Of a DNA stretch of 36,779 nt, positions 30,025-36,779 are shown in pieces. A program made the position numbers and the translations under genes. Origin of the DNA: a candidate division WWE3 bacterium CG08_land_8_20_14_0_20_40_13 (GTDB lineage: Bacteria; Patescibacteriota; WWE3; 0-14-0-20-40-13); NCBI GenBank assembly GCA_002774285.1, contig PEYT01000027.1, positions 1-36,779 on the forward strand. The letters are read 5' to 3'. The notes under the pieces were generated by a model, which saw nothing but the letters and a program-made list of their open reading frames with translations, had not been told where the DNA came from and ran no database searches. Numbering within the stretch: the first letter of the stretch is position 1; each line of letters begins with the position of its first letter.

Positions 30025-31291
30025 GAGGAAACACTTCTTTTAAGGAAATTGTTTTCTGCGACCTTTTACCCAAATCCTTTATCGTAACCGTATTATTTGC
30101 AACTTCATCTGGACCTATTATTACCGCGTAAGGAATTTGTTTTTCCGAGGCGTATTTTAATTGTTTTGCAATATCGGCTTTTTGGTTTAGGTAGATTTCC
30201 GAGGGGATGTCGCTTTTCCTAAGGTACGAGAGAGCCTTTAAAGCGTAGGGAAATAAGGGGGATGGGGAAGATTGGGGAGATATAAATGGCGAAGCCAAGA
30301 TAACTAACGCTCTTGTTGTTGTATTTGGCAGTGCGTTTGCAAAAAGCCCTAGTTCTAAAATAACATCGCAGATGCGTTCAAAGCCAAAAGAAAGTCCTGT
30401 AGCCGGCGTGTCTTGTCCGCCAAAAGATTTAATTAAATTATCGTACCTTCCGCCGCCCAGCACCGAACCAATTTTGGGTTCAGCAACAACACCTTCCACG
30501 ACCATTCCGGTATAGTAGTCCGCCCCTCGGGAAAGAGTAGGGGAAAAAACAAGTTTTTCTTTGGGAATTCCTAAAAGAATTGCGTAATCCATGATTGCTT
30601 TTAGGTTTTCTGTTGGAGAAGAATTGGTTAGATTAGCAAAAATTTGTTTAATTAATCCAATTTGGAGGCCATTTTTTGAGAGATCTTCTAAAACAGCATC
30701 TTGCCCAATTTTGTCTAGCTTGTCCAAAGATCTCGCGACCTGCATTTGTTTTTCGCAGTCGGTTACATCAAGATCGGAAAGCAAATTATACAAAACCTCG
30801 CGCGAGCCGATTTTAAAAGAGAAACCACCATCAAGACCTAGTTTTTTAACAATCTCCCAAGCGCAGGATAACACCTCGGCATCGGCAAGGGGGCCCTTTT
30901 CTCCAAAAATGTCAATGTCGCACTGCATAAACTCGCGGTAGCGGCCCTTTTGTGGTTTTTCGGCGCGGTAGCACCTTTGCATCTGGCTTCTTCTAAAGGG
31001 ATATCTTATCTTTCCGGAATTTTCTGCCAAATATCTTGCTGTGGGGACCGTTAAATCATAAATTAGTCCAATATCCCGTTCGCCAAGGTCTTTAAAAATG
31101 TAAGTTTCCTTATCTGTGTCGGTCGAATATTTTGCAAGAAGCGTTTTAGCGTATTCTAACGAGGGGGTTTCTAAAGGTTCAAAACCAAATATCTCAAATG
31201 TTGTACGGAAAATTTGGGAAACAAAATTTCGCACCCGCATTTGTGATGGGCCAAAATCCCGAAAGCCTTTTAGAGTTTGCGCTTTTTCCAT
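30008..31291 (-). CDS. hisS: Histidyl-tRNA synthetase
   Basis: A 427-residue class II synthetase. KGFRDFGPSQMRVRNFV at the start, motif 2 RYPFRRSQMQRCYRAEKPQKGRYREFMQCDIDIFG, and motif 3 GGGRYDNLIKSFGG...GLSFGFERI, followed by the anticodon-binding domain. ATG 31291 lies 6 nt after TGATATAAT (leaderless). A 9-bp repeat contributes IFANLTNSSPTEN and a G-rich variant contributes SPQSSPSPLF; both are surface-linker-like. Confidence 0.93.
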   Translation of the reverse strand: MEKAQTLKGFRDFGPSQMRVRNFVSQIFRTTFEIFGFEPLETPSLEYAKTLLAKYSTDTDKETYIFKDLGERDIGLIYDLTVPTARYLAENSGKIRYPFRRSQMQRCYRAEKPQKGRYREFMQCDIDIFGEKGPLADAEVLSCAWEIVKKLGLDGGFSFKIGSREVLYNLLSDLDVTDCEKQMQVARSLDKLDKIGQDAVLEDLSKNGLQIGLIKQIFANLTNSSPTENLKAIMDYAILLGIPKEKLVFSPTLSRGADYYTGMVVEGVVAEPKIGSVLGGGRYDNLIKSFGGQDTPATGLSFGFERICDVILELGLFANALPNTTTRALVILASPFISPQSSPSPLFPYALKALSYLRKSDIPSEIYLNQKADIAKQLKYASEKQIPYAVIIGPDEVANNTVTIKDLGKRSQKTISLKEVFPLIKFN

Positions 31292-31297
31292 AAAAAA

Positions 31298-31306
31298 ATT
31301 ATATCA
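31298..31306 (-). promoter_or_regulatory. Extended -10 box of hisS, leaderless
   Basis: TGATATAAT on the minus strand, 6 nt to ATG 31291. Confidence 0.65.
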
Positions 31307-31635
31307 TCAAAAAGGGGGAATTGAGGAGATAGGGGAGATAAGGAAAATCTTTGAATTTCCAACAAATGTTAGAAACTTAAAGAAGAAGCGGTCAAGCAAA
31401 TCATATAGATTTGTTTGGCCTTATCTTGCCTTGCTTTCTCGCCCCATAAGTACTCCCACCCACAGCCGTTATTACACGACTTTTCCACTTCCGTGGGGGA
31501 AATTCTCATCTTATGGGATCCAAGTTCTCATTTAGGCACAATGCCGCGCGCCTGAAGTTTTTGCTATCGCTATGTCATCCCGACACTGCTTTAGAAAAAC
31601 AACACCCTAGCACGCGGTTTTTGATGGGGATTCCT
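31307..31635. other. Non-coding stretch right of hisS
   Basis: Begins with a G-rich 9-10-bp-period stretch (GGGGGAATTGAGGAGATAGGGGAGATAAGG, listed in parts: GGGGGAATT, GAGGAGATA, GGGGAGATA). A small palindrome CAAATC-ATATA-GATTTG lies at about 31398-31414. I see no gene in this stretch. Confidence 0.3.
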
Positions 31636-31919
31636 TTATCCCCCGTGGCCAGTCAGCGTGGCCCCAAGGGACGATAGGAAAAGGAAGATCCCCGTGGCGA
31701 GTGCCACATGTGTTACTGCATCACTCGCGTACGGAAGTCTTTCCCATATTGCTATGGGGGCCCGTACGCAAGCTACCACAGTAGCTATGAGCACCAAGCA
31801 GTAGCTATGAGCACCAAGCCATCGCTTGTGGCAACGGCGATTGTCCCCATTAACGAGCCAAGGATCCCCAGCGCAACGGAGATCCCCGCGCCTCGGACTC
31901 TTTTTTCGGTGCCGTCCAC
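31636..31919 (-). pseudogene. Small two-helix membrane protein split by a 20-bp tandem duplication
   Basis: GTG 31919 has SD GGAGA at the right distance. The frame MDGTEKRVRGAGISVALGIL, then GSLMGTIAVATSDGLVLIAT, hits a stop within a perfect 20-bp tandem repeat (31781-31800, 31801-31820). With one copy removed the frame continues as VVACVRAPIAIWERLPY, then HVALATGIFLFLSSLGATLTGHGG and stop. The whole is about 87 residues with two or three membrane segments. Copy number 2 is off-frame and 1 is on, so it may be phase-variable or simply mutated. Confidence 0.6.
31781..31820. repeat. 20-bp perfect tandem duplication
   Basis: Two adjacent copies of GTAGCTATGAGCACCAAGC plus one base (A in the first, C in the second). 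Length 20 is not a multiple of 3. Confidence 0.85.
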
Positions 31920-32055
31920 TTTTTCTCCTTTCCCCCGACTGTCTCCTGTCAGTGGAAAAACAGGAATGGGAATATGTGGTAGATATTATTCCGTCATTAT
32001 ACCATAAAAAACCTATAGTTTTACAAGTGGGGGATGGGGTGCCGAAGATGTGCAA

Positions 32056-32088
32056 ATCGGGTACTACCCGATTCGGGTAGTACCCGAT
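32056..32088. repeat. REP palindrome upstream of RAYT gene
   Basis: 33-bp perfect palindrome with 16-bp arms, ATCGGGTACTACCCGA and TCGGGTAGTACCCGAT, centred on T. The centre reads CCCGATTCGGG, the reverse complement of the centre of the downstream copy. Confidence 0.9.
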
Positions 32089-32105
32089 ATTTTCTTTTTA
32101 AGATA

Positions 32106-32134
32106 TTGACGGATAGTTTGTATGTTCTTATTAT
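32106..32134 (+). promoter_or_regulatory. RAYT promoter, leaderless
   Basis: TTGACG (32106-32111), 17-nt spacer, TATTAT (32129-32134), then 7 nt to ATG 32142. No SD. Confidence 0.65.
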
Positions 32135-32141
32135 TGAACCA

Positions 32142-32798
32142 ATGCCCTCGAGAAATATCTATAAGGTTTTTGCTGAAGGTGCTTATTACCATGTATATAA
32201 TCGCGGCGTTGAAAAGAGAGTAATATTTTCTGACGAGCATGATTACAAGGTTTTTATCCACAATCTTCGTCGCTACCTAGAGCCCGGATTTAAAGTTGTT
32301 AGAGAAGATCCCAAAACCAAAAAACCCATTCTTGCTACTCCGAATTCTTCTTTTGATAAAATATCACTTTTGGCTTTTTGCTTAATGCCAAATCATTATC
32401 ATTTAATTGTTAAGTTAAAGAAAAAGGAGGGGCTTACTGATTTGATGAAAAAGGTTTGCACAAACTATACAGGCTATTTTAATTCCAAATACGACCGTGT
32501 TGGCAAGCTTTATCAGGGAATTTACAAAGCCGTCCCGATAAAGAGCAGAGAACAATTTATTCAAGTTACAAGATATATTCATCTAAATCCTTTGGGGATC
32601 GTTAAATTTAGCAAACTGCAAGACTACCCATTTTCTAGCTTTTACTACATTTCCAGAAATGCTAAAAAGTCTTGGCTTAATTGGGAAGAAGTTTTGGGAG
32701 ATATGTCTTTGGAAAAGTATAGGAACTTTATGGAATCTTTTGCTGAATCTGATGACGACAACAAATACGATAGTATTAATGATTTGTTGTTAGAGTAA
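32142..32798 (+). CDS. REP-associated tyrosine transposase (RAYT, Y1/HUH family)
   Basis: A 218-residue TnpA_REP/IS200-like protein. AYYHVYNRGVEKRVIF is the family start, LMPNHYHLIVKLK holds the HUH histidine pair (HYH), and LYQGIYKAVPIKSREQFIQVTRYIHLNPL contains the predicted catalytic Tyr (RYIHLNP). RAYTs process REP palindromes as single strands. Here the gene lies between two inverted copies of one palindrome (32056-32088, 32807-32835), and related palindromes lie throughout the window. I chose ATG 32142 because it is 7 nt from the -10 box and gives the family N-terminus. Confidence 0.92.
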   Translation: MPSRNIYKVFAEGAYYHVYNRGVEKRVIFSDEHDYKVFIHNLRRYLEPGFKVVREDPKTKKPILATPNSSFDKISLLAFCLMPNHYHLIVKLKKKEGLTDLMKKVCTNYTGYFNSKYDRVGKLYQGIYKAVPIKSREQFIQVTRYIHLNPLGIVKFSKLQDYPFSSFYYISRNAKKSWLNWEEVLGDMSLEKYRNFMESFAESDDDNKYDSINDLLLE

Positions 32799-32806
32799 CA
32801 AAAAAG

Positions 32807-32835
32807 CGGGTACTACCCGAATCGGGTAGTACCCG
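32807..32835. repeat. REP palindrome downstream of RAYT gene
   Basis: Arms CGGGTACTACCCGA and TCGGGTAGTACCCG around A. The centre is CCCGAATCGGG, so this copy is inverted relative to the upstream one. It begins 9 nt after the RAYT stop and may also act as a hairpin at the mRNA end. Confidence 0.9.
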
Positions 32836-32854
32836 ATATAGGGTTAGCGTAGGA

Positions 32855-34093
32855 TTAGTTACGGGAGCGGAGGGGGGTTTTGCGATTTGTAGTTAAAATT
32901 TTTACCTCATCGCCGTTTTGCAGAGTGTAGGTAAGTTTTTTAATTTTTCCATTAACTATGGCTTTGTCTGCCCTGTCTCCAAGATCTGTGTGAACTTTGT
33001 AGGCAAAATCAATTGGGGTAGCTCCTTGCTTTAGTTCCACAATGTCCTTCTTTGGGGTAAAGATAAAAATGGAATTAAATCCTTTTTCCCACTTAATGTC
33101 TGAAACTGCGATATTTAACCCTTTGGCTTTATATCCCAAATGCGAAGCGGATCCGTAGGTATTGTAATGGTCCATTTCTTTGGTTCTAATTTGTACTTCA
33201 CAGGTTGTGCCGTGGGGGAGATTTATTACGGTGTGAATGGATTGATACCCGTTTGGTTTAGGGCAAGCAATGTAGTCATCAAATTCGTCCATTGCAGGTA
33301 CCCAATTTTTATGGACAATGTCAAGCGCTCTGTAACAATCTTTTTTTGTATTGGTAATAACACGCATTCCCGAAAGATCATGTATTCCGGAGGCGTTATA
33401 ATTAGGTATCTTAAGTAACTTAAGGTACTTAAGAATTTTAAGATGAGTAGAGTAGAGAGATTTTTGGCGGAAGGAAACGGTGGTTCTTAGGCTGTGATTT
33501 TGCAAAAGTTTCTCCAGACTTTCTTTTGCGATTAAGAGGTCCTTTTCCATAAACGATTTTCTTTGGTTTATCTCCCAGCTTAAAAGCTTATACTTTTCCG
33601 GATCGGTTATTCGGAAGCCTATATCCTGCATTTGCGAAGCCATAGCTCGTAGACTGGCCGATTCGGCAAGCGGGGCGTCAATTTCCAAAGCCTGCTTTGC
33701 CAAGACAATCCGTTGCTCAAAAGGTAACTTGTCAGAATGTTTTAGATTGTCCAAGCGGCATGCCATTTTTATAACAAAAACGCGGAAGTCAACCGATAAA
33801 GAAGTCATAATTCTGCGGATGCGGACAATGTTTTCCGGTGAGTTTGCCGTAAGGTTAATTTTTTGAATTTTGGAAAGGGTGTATACAAGACCAGCAATTT
33901 CGGGTGAGAAAAAGCTTTGTATTTCGGAGATTTTCCCAGTCCCTTCTGTGACAGATTCGTGCAAAAGAGCGGAGGCGCGGGTGGTTATATCACTTACCCC
34001 GTTTTTAACTAAAATTTTTTCCACTCTTATAGAGTGAGTGGGGTCTTTTTGATTTTCCTTGGAGTAATCCGCGGCATCTTTTAGAAGAACCAT
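32855..34093 (-). CDS. Rel/Spo homologue: (p)ppGpp synthetase with degenerate hydrolase domain
   Basis: A 412-residue protein. The N-terminal HD domain is recognisable (ALLHES...FSPEIAGLVYTLSK...IKMACRLDNLKH) but the HD pair is His45-Glu46 and the ED pair is lost, so hydrolase activity is doubtful. The synthetase domain is intact: DLSGMRVI, FDDYIACPKPNGYQSIHT, and CEVQIRTKEMDHYNTYGSASHLGYK. A TGS domain ends the protein; the C-terminal ACT/zinc-finger region is missing. The frame is open upstream for 15 codons but has no ordinary start there. It lies 31 nt after the MBL gene and is probably co-transcribed. Confidence 0.85.
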   Translation of the reverse strand: MVLLKDAADYSKENQKDPTHSIRVEKILVKNGVSDITTRASALLHESVTEGTGKISEIQSFFSPEIAGLVYTLSKIQKINLTANSPENIVRIRRIMTSLSVDFRVFVIKMACRLDNLKHSDKLPFEQRIVLAKQALEIDAPLAESASLRAMASQMQDIGFRITDPEKYKLLSWEINQRKSFMEKDLLIAKESLEKLLQNHSLRTTVSFRQKSLYSTHLKILKYLKLLKIPNYNASGIHDLSGMRVITNTKKDCYRALDIVHKNWVPAMDEFDDYIACPKPNGYQSIHTVINLPHGTTCEVQIRTKEMDHYNTYGSASHLGYKAKGLNIAVSDIKWEKGFNSIFIFTPKKDIVELKQGATPIDFAYKVHTDLGDRADKAIVNGKIKKLTYTLQNGDEVKILTTNRKTPLRSRN

Positions 34094-34124
34094 ATTGTAT
34101 GAGATTGCTTTTCCCTCAATGACA

Positions 34125-34679
34125 TCAAGACTTAAGGATTATAACTTCGGTTTCTTCGGGAAGGTCACCCGGGGATTTAAGGGAAAGCTTATCTAGATCA
34201 TCAGTTTTGACTCTTCCCATAGCTTTGGTAAAGTCGTCAATAGTTTCAAAGTTCATTGGGATTACAATCTTTGGTTCGATCTGCGAAACAATCTCGGTAG
34301 CCGTCTCGGTATCCATGGTAGATTTTCCGCCAACCGACAGCATTAAAATATCCGCTGTGGAAAGTTCGGAGGCCAAATCGTCATCCAGAAGTTTTTTAGT
34401 AGCCCCAAGATGTACGATGTTAAATCCGTCAATGTTAATTAGGAAAGCCAAATTGTCCTTTTGGGTATTGTAGCCGTAAATATGGACTCCCTTAACTTCA
34501 TATTCGCCGGAGGAATCGATAAGAAAGGGGGATTGGGGAGAATTAGGGAGATTAGGGAAATTGGGGGCTTGAGTTGATACGAGAATGTCAGAATCGGGGA
34601 CAACCGTGTCACTTATTGCAACAACGGCGCTGGATCCTTTTATTTTAAAACTATTTCCGCCAAGATAAGTAATAGTCAC
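34125..34679 (-). CDS. MBL-fold protein lacking metal-binding residues
   Basis: A 184-residue protein of the small UPF0173/UlaG-like MBL fold: MTITYLGGNSFKIKG at the start, SGEYEVKGVHIYGY and VHLGATKKLLDDDL in the middle, KIVIPMNFETIDD near the end. The HxHxDH loop is missing: where it should be (VSTQAPNFPNLPNSPQSP) there is a 9-bp-repeat product. It is therefore probably not a metal hydrolase. Start GTG 34679 is 7 nt after TGGCATAAT. Such degenerate MBL proteins seem frequent in CPR genomes, role unknown. Confidence 0.7.
   Translation of the reverse strand: MTITYLGGNSFKIKGSSAVVAISDTVVPDSDILVSTQAPNFPNLPNSPQSPFLIDSSGEYEVKGVHIYGYNTQKDNLAFLINIDGFNIVHLGATKKLLDDDLASELSTADILMLSVGGKSTMDTETATEIVSQIEPKIVIPMNFETIDDFTKAMGRVKTDDLDKLSLKSPGDLPEETEVIILKS
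34530..34567. repeat. 9-bp repeat array replacing the metal loop in the MBL gene
   Basis: 9-mers GGGGAGAAT, TAGGGAGAT, TAGGGAAAT, TGGGGGC. In frame it reads NFPNLPNSPQ. Confidence 0.6.
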
Positions 34680-34686
34680 GGGTCAA

Positions 34687-34695
34687 ATTATGCCA
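34687..34695 (-). promoter_or_regulatory. Extended -10 box of MBL/rel operon, leaderless
   Basis: TGGCATAAT on the minus strand, 7 nt to GTG 34679. It overlaps the putative ATG of the divergent dnaB gene, so the two genes cannot be initiated independently at this point. Confidence 0.55.
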
Positions 34696-36063
34696 GTAAA
34701 ATACCCGGTTATCAAGAAGGGAGATTTGTGGTACATTGCAGAAAATTTCGATATGCCAATAAGACTCCCACCCCAAAATTTAGAAGCAGAGGCAAGCGTT
34801 ATTGGCGCTATTCTTATTGATCCCGAAGCAATCGTAAAAATTGCCGATATCCTGCGGCCCGAGCATTTTTACGAAAACAAACACTCTCTTATATACACGG
34901 CCATTTTGGAGCTATACGAAAAAAGAAAGCCTATTGATCTTGTTACTGTTCCAGAGCGCCTAAAGCGAAAAGATCTTTTAACCTCCGCTGGAGGGGTGGG
35001 GTATTTAACGGATCTTGTTAACCAAACTCCAACATCCGCCAATATCGAAGCGTATGCCAGTCTTATTAAAGACTCTTATACCAGAAGATCCTTGGTGTCA
35101 TCGGCGGGAATTATTGGGGAGCTGGGATTTTCCTCCGCCGAAAATGTAAACGAACTTTTGGACAAGGCGGAAATGCAGATATTTTCCATTTCTCAAGATT
35201 ATCTAAAACAGGATTTTGTGCCGATCCGCAGTACTTTGGAAACTTCTTTTGAACGCATTGAGGAGTTGCATAAAACCAAGGGGATGTTGCGCGGAGTTCC
35301 AACCGGTCTTAAAGGATTGGATAGAATGTTAAACGGGCTTCAGGAATCAAACTTGGTTATTCTTGCCGCCCGACCGTCTGTTGGAAAATCGTCACTGGCC
35401 TTAAACATTGCGCAGTTTGCGGCAGTTAAACACGGCGATCCAGTGGGTATTTTTTCACTCGAAATGAGTCGGGAGCAACTGGTGGACCGCATGCTTTCCG
35501 AACAAAGCGGGGTGGACAACTGGAAAATCTCTACAGGTAACTTATCGGACGACGACTTTAAGGAAGTGGGCGATGCTATGGGAATGCTAGCTGAGGCGCC
35601 GATTTTTATTGACGACACTCCGGGAATTTCCGTAATGGAAATGCGGACAAAAGCGCGACGGCTTCACATGGATAGAAAGGTCAAACTTTTGGTCGTGGAT
35701 TATTTGCAATTAGTCAGAGGAAGAAATTTGGAAAATAGGGTACAGGAAGTATCCGAAATATCGCAGGCCTTAAAAAATTTAGCTCGCGAGCTTAAAGTGC
35801 CGGTTTTGGCCTGCGCCCAGCTTTCCCGCGCCGTGGAGCAGCGCGGTGGCAAGGTCCCTCAATTATCTGACCTCCGCGAGTCGGGATCAATTGAGCAAGA
35901 TAGCGATGTTGTAATGTTTCTGTATCGGCCGGACGAGGAGGATCGTAGTAATGTCAAACTTCTTATTGCCAAGCACCGTAACGGGCCAACGGGAGAATTA
36001 GATTTGTTTTTTAAGGGCGAGGTTACGAAGTTTTACGAGGTGGAGAAGGCAAAAAATGCTTAA
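34690..36063 (+). CDS. dnaB: Replicative DNA helicase
   Basis: A 457-residue hexameric helicase. N-terminal domain from about residue 22 (MPIRLPPQNLEAEASVIGAIL), then a linker, then the RecA-like motor: Walker A LAARPSVGKSSLALN, Walker B VKLLVVDYLQLV, LSRAVEQRGGKVPQLSDLRESGSIEQDSDVV. The family start suggests either ATG 34690 (21 extra residues) or ATG 34753. Neither has an SD or a clear -10. The gene is divergent from the MBL/rel operon. Confidence 0.93.
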   Translation: MPVKYPVIKKGDLWYIAENFDMPIRLPPQNLEAEASVIGAILIDPEAIVKIADILRPEHFYENKHSLIYTAILELYEKRKPIDLVTVPERLKRKDLLTSAGGVGYLTDLVNQTPTSANIEAYASLIKDSYTRRSLVSSAGIIGELGFSSAENVNELLDKAEMQIFSISQDYLKQDFVPIRSTLETSFERIEELHKTKGMLRGVPTGLKGLDRMLNGLQESNLVILAARPSVGKSSLALNIAQFAAVKHGDPVGIFSLEMSREQLVDRMLSEQSGVDNWKISTGNLSDDDFKEVGDAMGMLAEAPIFIDDTPGISVMEMRTKARRLHMDRKVKLLVVDYLQLVRGRNLENRVQEVSEISQALKNLARELKVPVLACAQLSRAVEQRGGKVPQLSDLRESGSIEQDSDVVMFLYRPDEEDRSNVKLLIAKHRNGPTGELDLFFKGEVTKFYEVEKAKNA

Positions 36064-36166
36064 TGGCTTGCCACGCAATTTTGTCCTACTACGCCCGTGT
36101 CCTCCTTCGCTAAGGCTACGGAGGACATAAGAATCTCTAAGTCGCTTCGCGACTAAGACATTCTAA
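36064..36166. repeat. Hairpin-rich spacer after dnaB
   Basis: TCCTCC...GGAGGA (about 36101-36126) and AGTCGC-TTC-GCGACT (about 36140-36154) are two perfect short palindromes. One or both may terminate dnaB or the opposite-strand tRNA transcript. Confidence 0.45.
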
Positions 36167-36255
36167 TGGTGCCGAAAGAGGGACTTGAACCCTCACGAGG
36201 TTTTATCCTCACGGGTTTTTGAGACCCGCGCGTCTGCCAGTTCCGCCACTTCGGC
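36167..36255 (-). tRNA. tRNA-Leu (anticodon CAA)
   Basis: Minus strand. Acceptor GCCGAAG pairs with TTTCGGC (one G:U), discriminator A, and CCA is encoded (36167-36169). The anticodon stem CGGGT/ACCCG encloses loop CTCAAAA, anticodon CAA, reading UUG. A long variable arm (GAGG...CCTC) marks a class II tRNA, and the T-arm is GAGGG-TTCAAGT-CCCTC. Length 89 nt. Confidence 0.93.
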
Positions 36256-36333
36256 CTAGTCCAATTATAACTTATAAGGAAGTGTAGGGGAAATAGGGGA
36301 AAATAAGGGAAATATTGATTTTATCCTCCTACG

Positions 36334-36397
36334 CTCGCCAAAGGCGAGCTTCGAAGGATTGATGGTTGCTAAATTCGCTACGCTTATTAAGCAACCA
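36334..36397. repeat. Palindromes between tRNA-Leu and the last gene
   Basis: CTCGCC-AAA-GGCGAG (about 36335-36349) inside a longer TCCTACG...CTTCGAAGGA, then GGTTGCT (36364-36370) pairing with AGCAACC (36391-36397). No gene. A G-rich 9-10-bp-period run precedes it at about 36285-36312. Confidence 0.5.
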
Positions 36398-36400
36398 GTC

Positions 36401-36475
36401 AAAAATTAAACCGCCGGGAGATGTGTTTTGGATTGTGCTGTAAAAGCCACTTTCCTAACACACCGCTCGGCGGTT
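36401..36475 (-). terminator. Likely terminator of the last gene, minus strand
   Basis: AACCGCCG (36409-36416) pairs with CGGCGGTT (36468-36475). On the minus strand the stem is followed by TTTAATTTTT. The loop is long. Confidence 0.5.
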
Positions 36476-36484
36476 CTTTGGGGA

Positions 36485-36779
36485 TTACGGGGCTTTAGGA
36501 GACCACTCCCAAGTCTTCCCGCTTCCACCAACGACGGCGATTTTGTCTGCCGTGGGCAGATACCAAATGTACAAAATTCCTCCGATATTATCTTTCAAAA
36601 GCTGGCGAAGGGATTCCGTACTTTCTTTAGGAAGTCCTGCTGGGAGTACTAGCCCGTAGGTTACTTCCTTTCCATCCAACATTCCTCGAAGACCGAGAAC
36701 ACTCCTCATACTTTCGTATTCGTAAGTGTCTAGGACGGAGGGTTTGGTTTCGCGTACAACTGTGGATGGGGGCTGGTTT
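36485..36779 (-). CDS. Partial protein of unknown function, 5' end outside window
   Basis: The minus-strand frame is open to the right window edge, so ATG 36709 is probably internal. The visible part (98 residues) begins QPPSTVVRETKPSVLDTYEYE, contains LDGKEVTYGLVLPAGLPKEST and ILYIWYLPTADKIAVVGGSGKTWEWSPK, and ends at TAA 36485. It looks like a soluble or exported beta-rich domain; I do not recognise the family. Confidence 0.5.
   Translation of the reverse strand, partial: NQPPSTVVRETKPSVLDTYEYESMRSVLGLRGMLDGKEVTYGLVLPAGLPKESTESLRQLLKDNIGGILYIWYLPTADKIAVVGGSGKTWEWSPKAP

Overview
The window looks like a chromosome segment of a Patescibacteria (Candidate Phyla Radiation) bacterium, probably of the Microgenomates/Katanobacteria side. 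This rests on protein style and gene content: compact informational genes, an rpsF-ssb-rpsR cluster with no bL9 gene after it, short versions of YbeY, RF1 and Pth, an S74-domain surface protein, and several four-helix-bundle proteins. No 16S gene is present, so the placement is an inference. TAA, TAG and TGA all appear to act as stops, so the code looks standard.

Layout. 1-4.0 kb: accessory cassette with a partial S74 surface protein, a possible BECR-fold nuclease, a zinc-ribbon/HTH/RecB-like nuclease fusion coupled to a four-helix-bundle protein, and a second such protein. 4.1-11.4 kb: core genes proS, then recR and dnaX on the minus strand, a HIT protein, rpsU, yqeY, ybeY, pth and cysS. 11.5-17.7 kb: a likely acquired island with an AbiE-type toxin-antitoxin pair, a zinc-ribbon protein, two GC-richer orphan genes, and a GNAT / S66 peptidase / Asp-Glu racemase operon that resembles microcin-C-type self-immunity. 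17.8-25.7 kb: a dead small gene, NYN nuclease, ychF, rpsF-ssb-rpsR, a GlmL-like gene plus KOW-protein gene, an S41 protease, prfA (minus) and a membrane protein. 25.8-32 kb: decayed and orphan genes mixed with lexA, rpmE, an EamA transporter and hisS. 32-36.8 kb: a REP-associated transposase (RAYT) between two inverted REP palindromes, then a Rel/Spo homologue, a degenerate MBL protein, dnaB, tRNA-Leu(CAA) and a partial gene.

Three window-wide patterns stand out. (1) GC-rich palindromes of the form GGGT-N4-CCC-loop-GGG-N4'-ACCC, and a GGGGCAGTGCCCC variant, flank the RAYT gene. They also sit in frame inside proS, recR, dnaX, cysS, ychF and pth, and one breaks an ATPase gene whose frame is restored by removing exactly 35 nt. 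(2) Degenerate AATT-centred repeats with a 9-bp period occur between genes and inside ORFs, where they read as three-residue Asn-Leu-x runs. (3) Many genes have an extended -10 box (TGnTATAAT-like) ending only 6-8 nt before the start codon, which implies leaderless mRNAs, whereas the small GC-richer orphan genes have strong Shine-Dalgarno sites and their own terminators.
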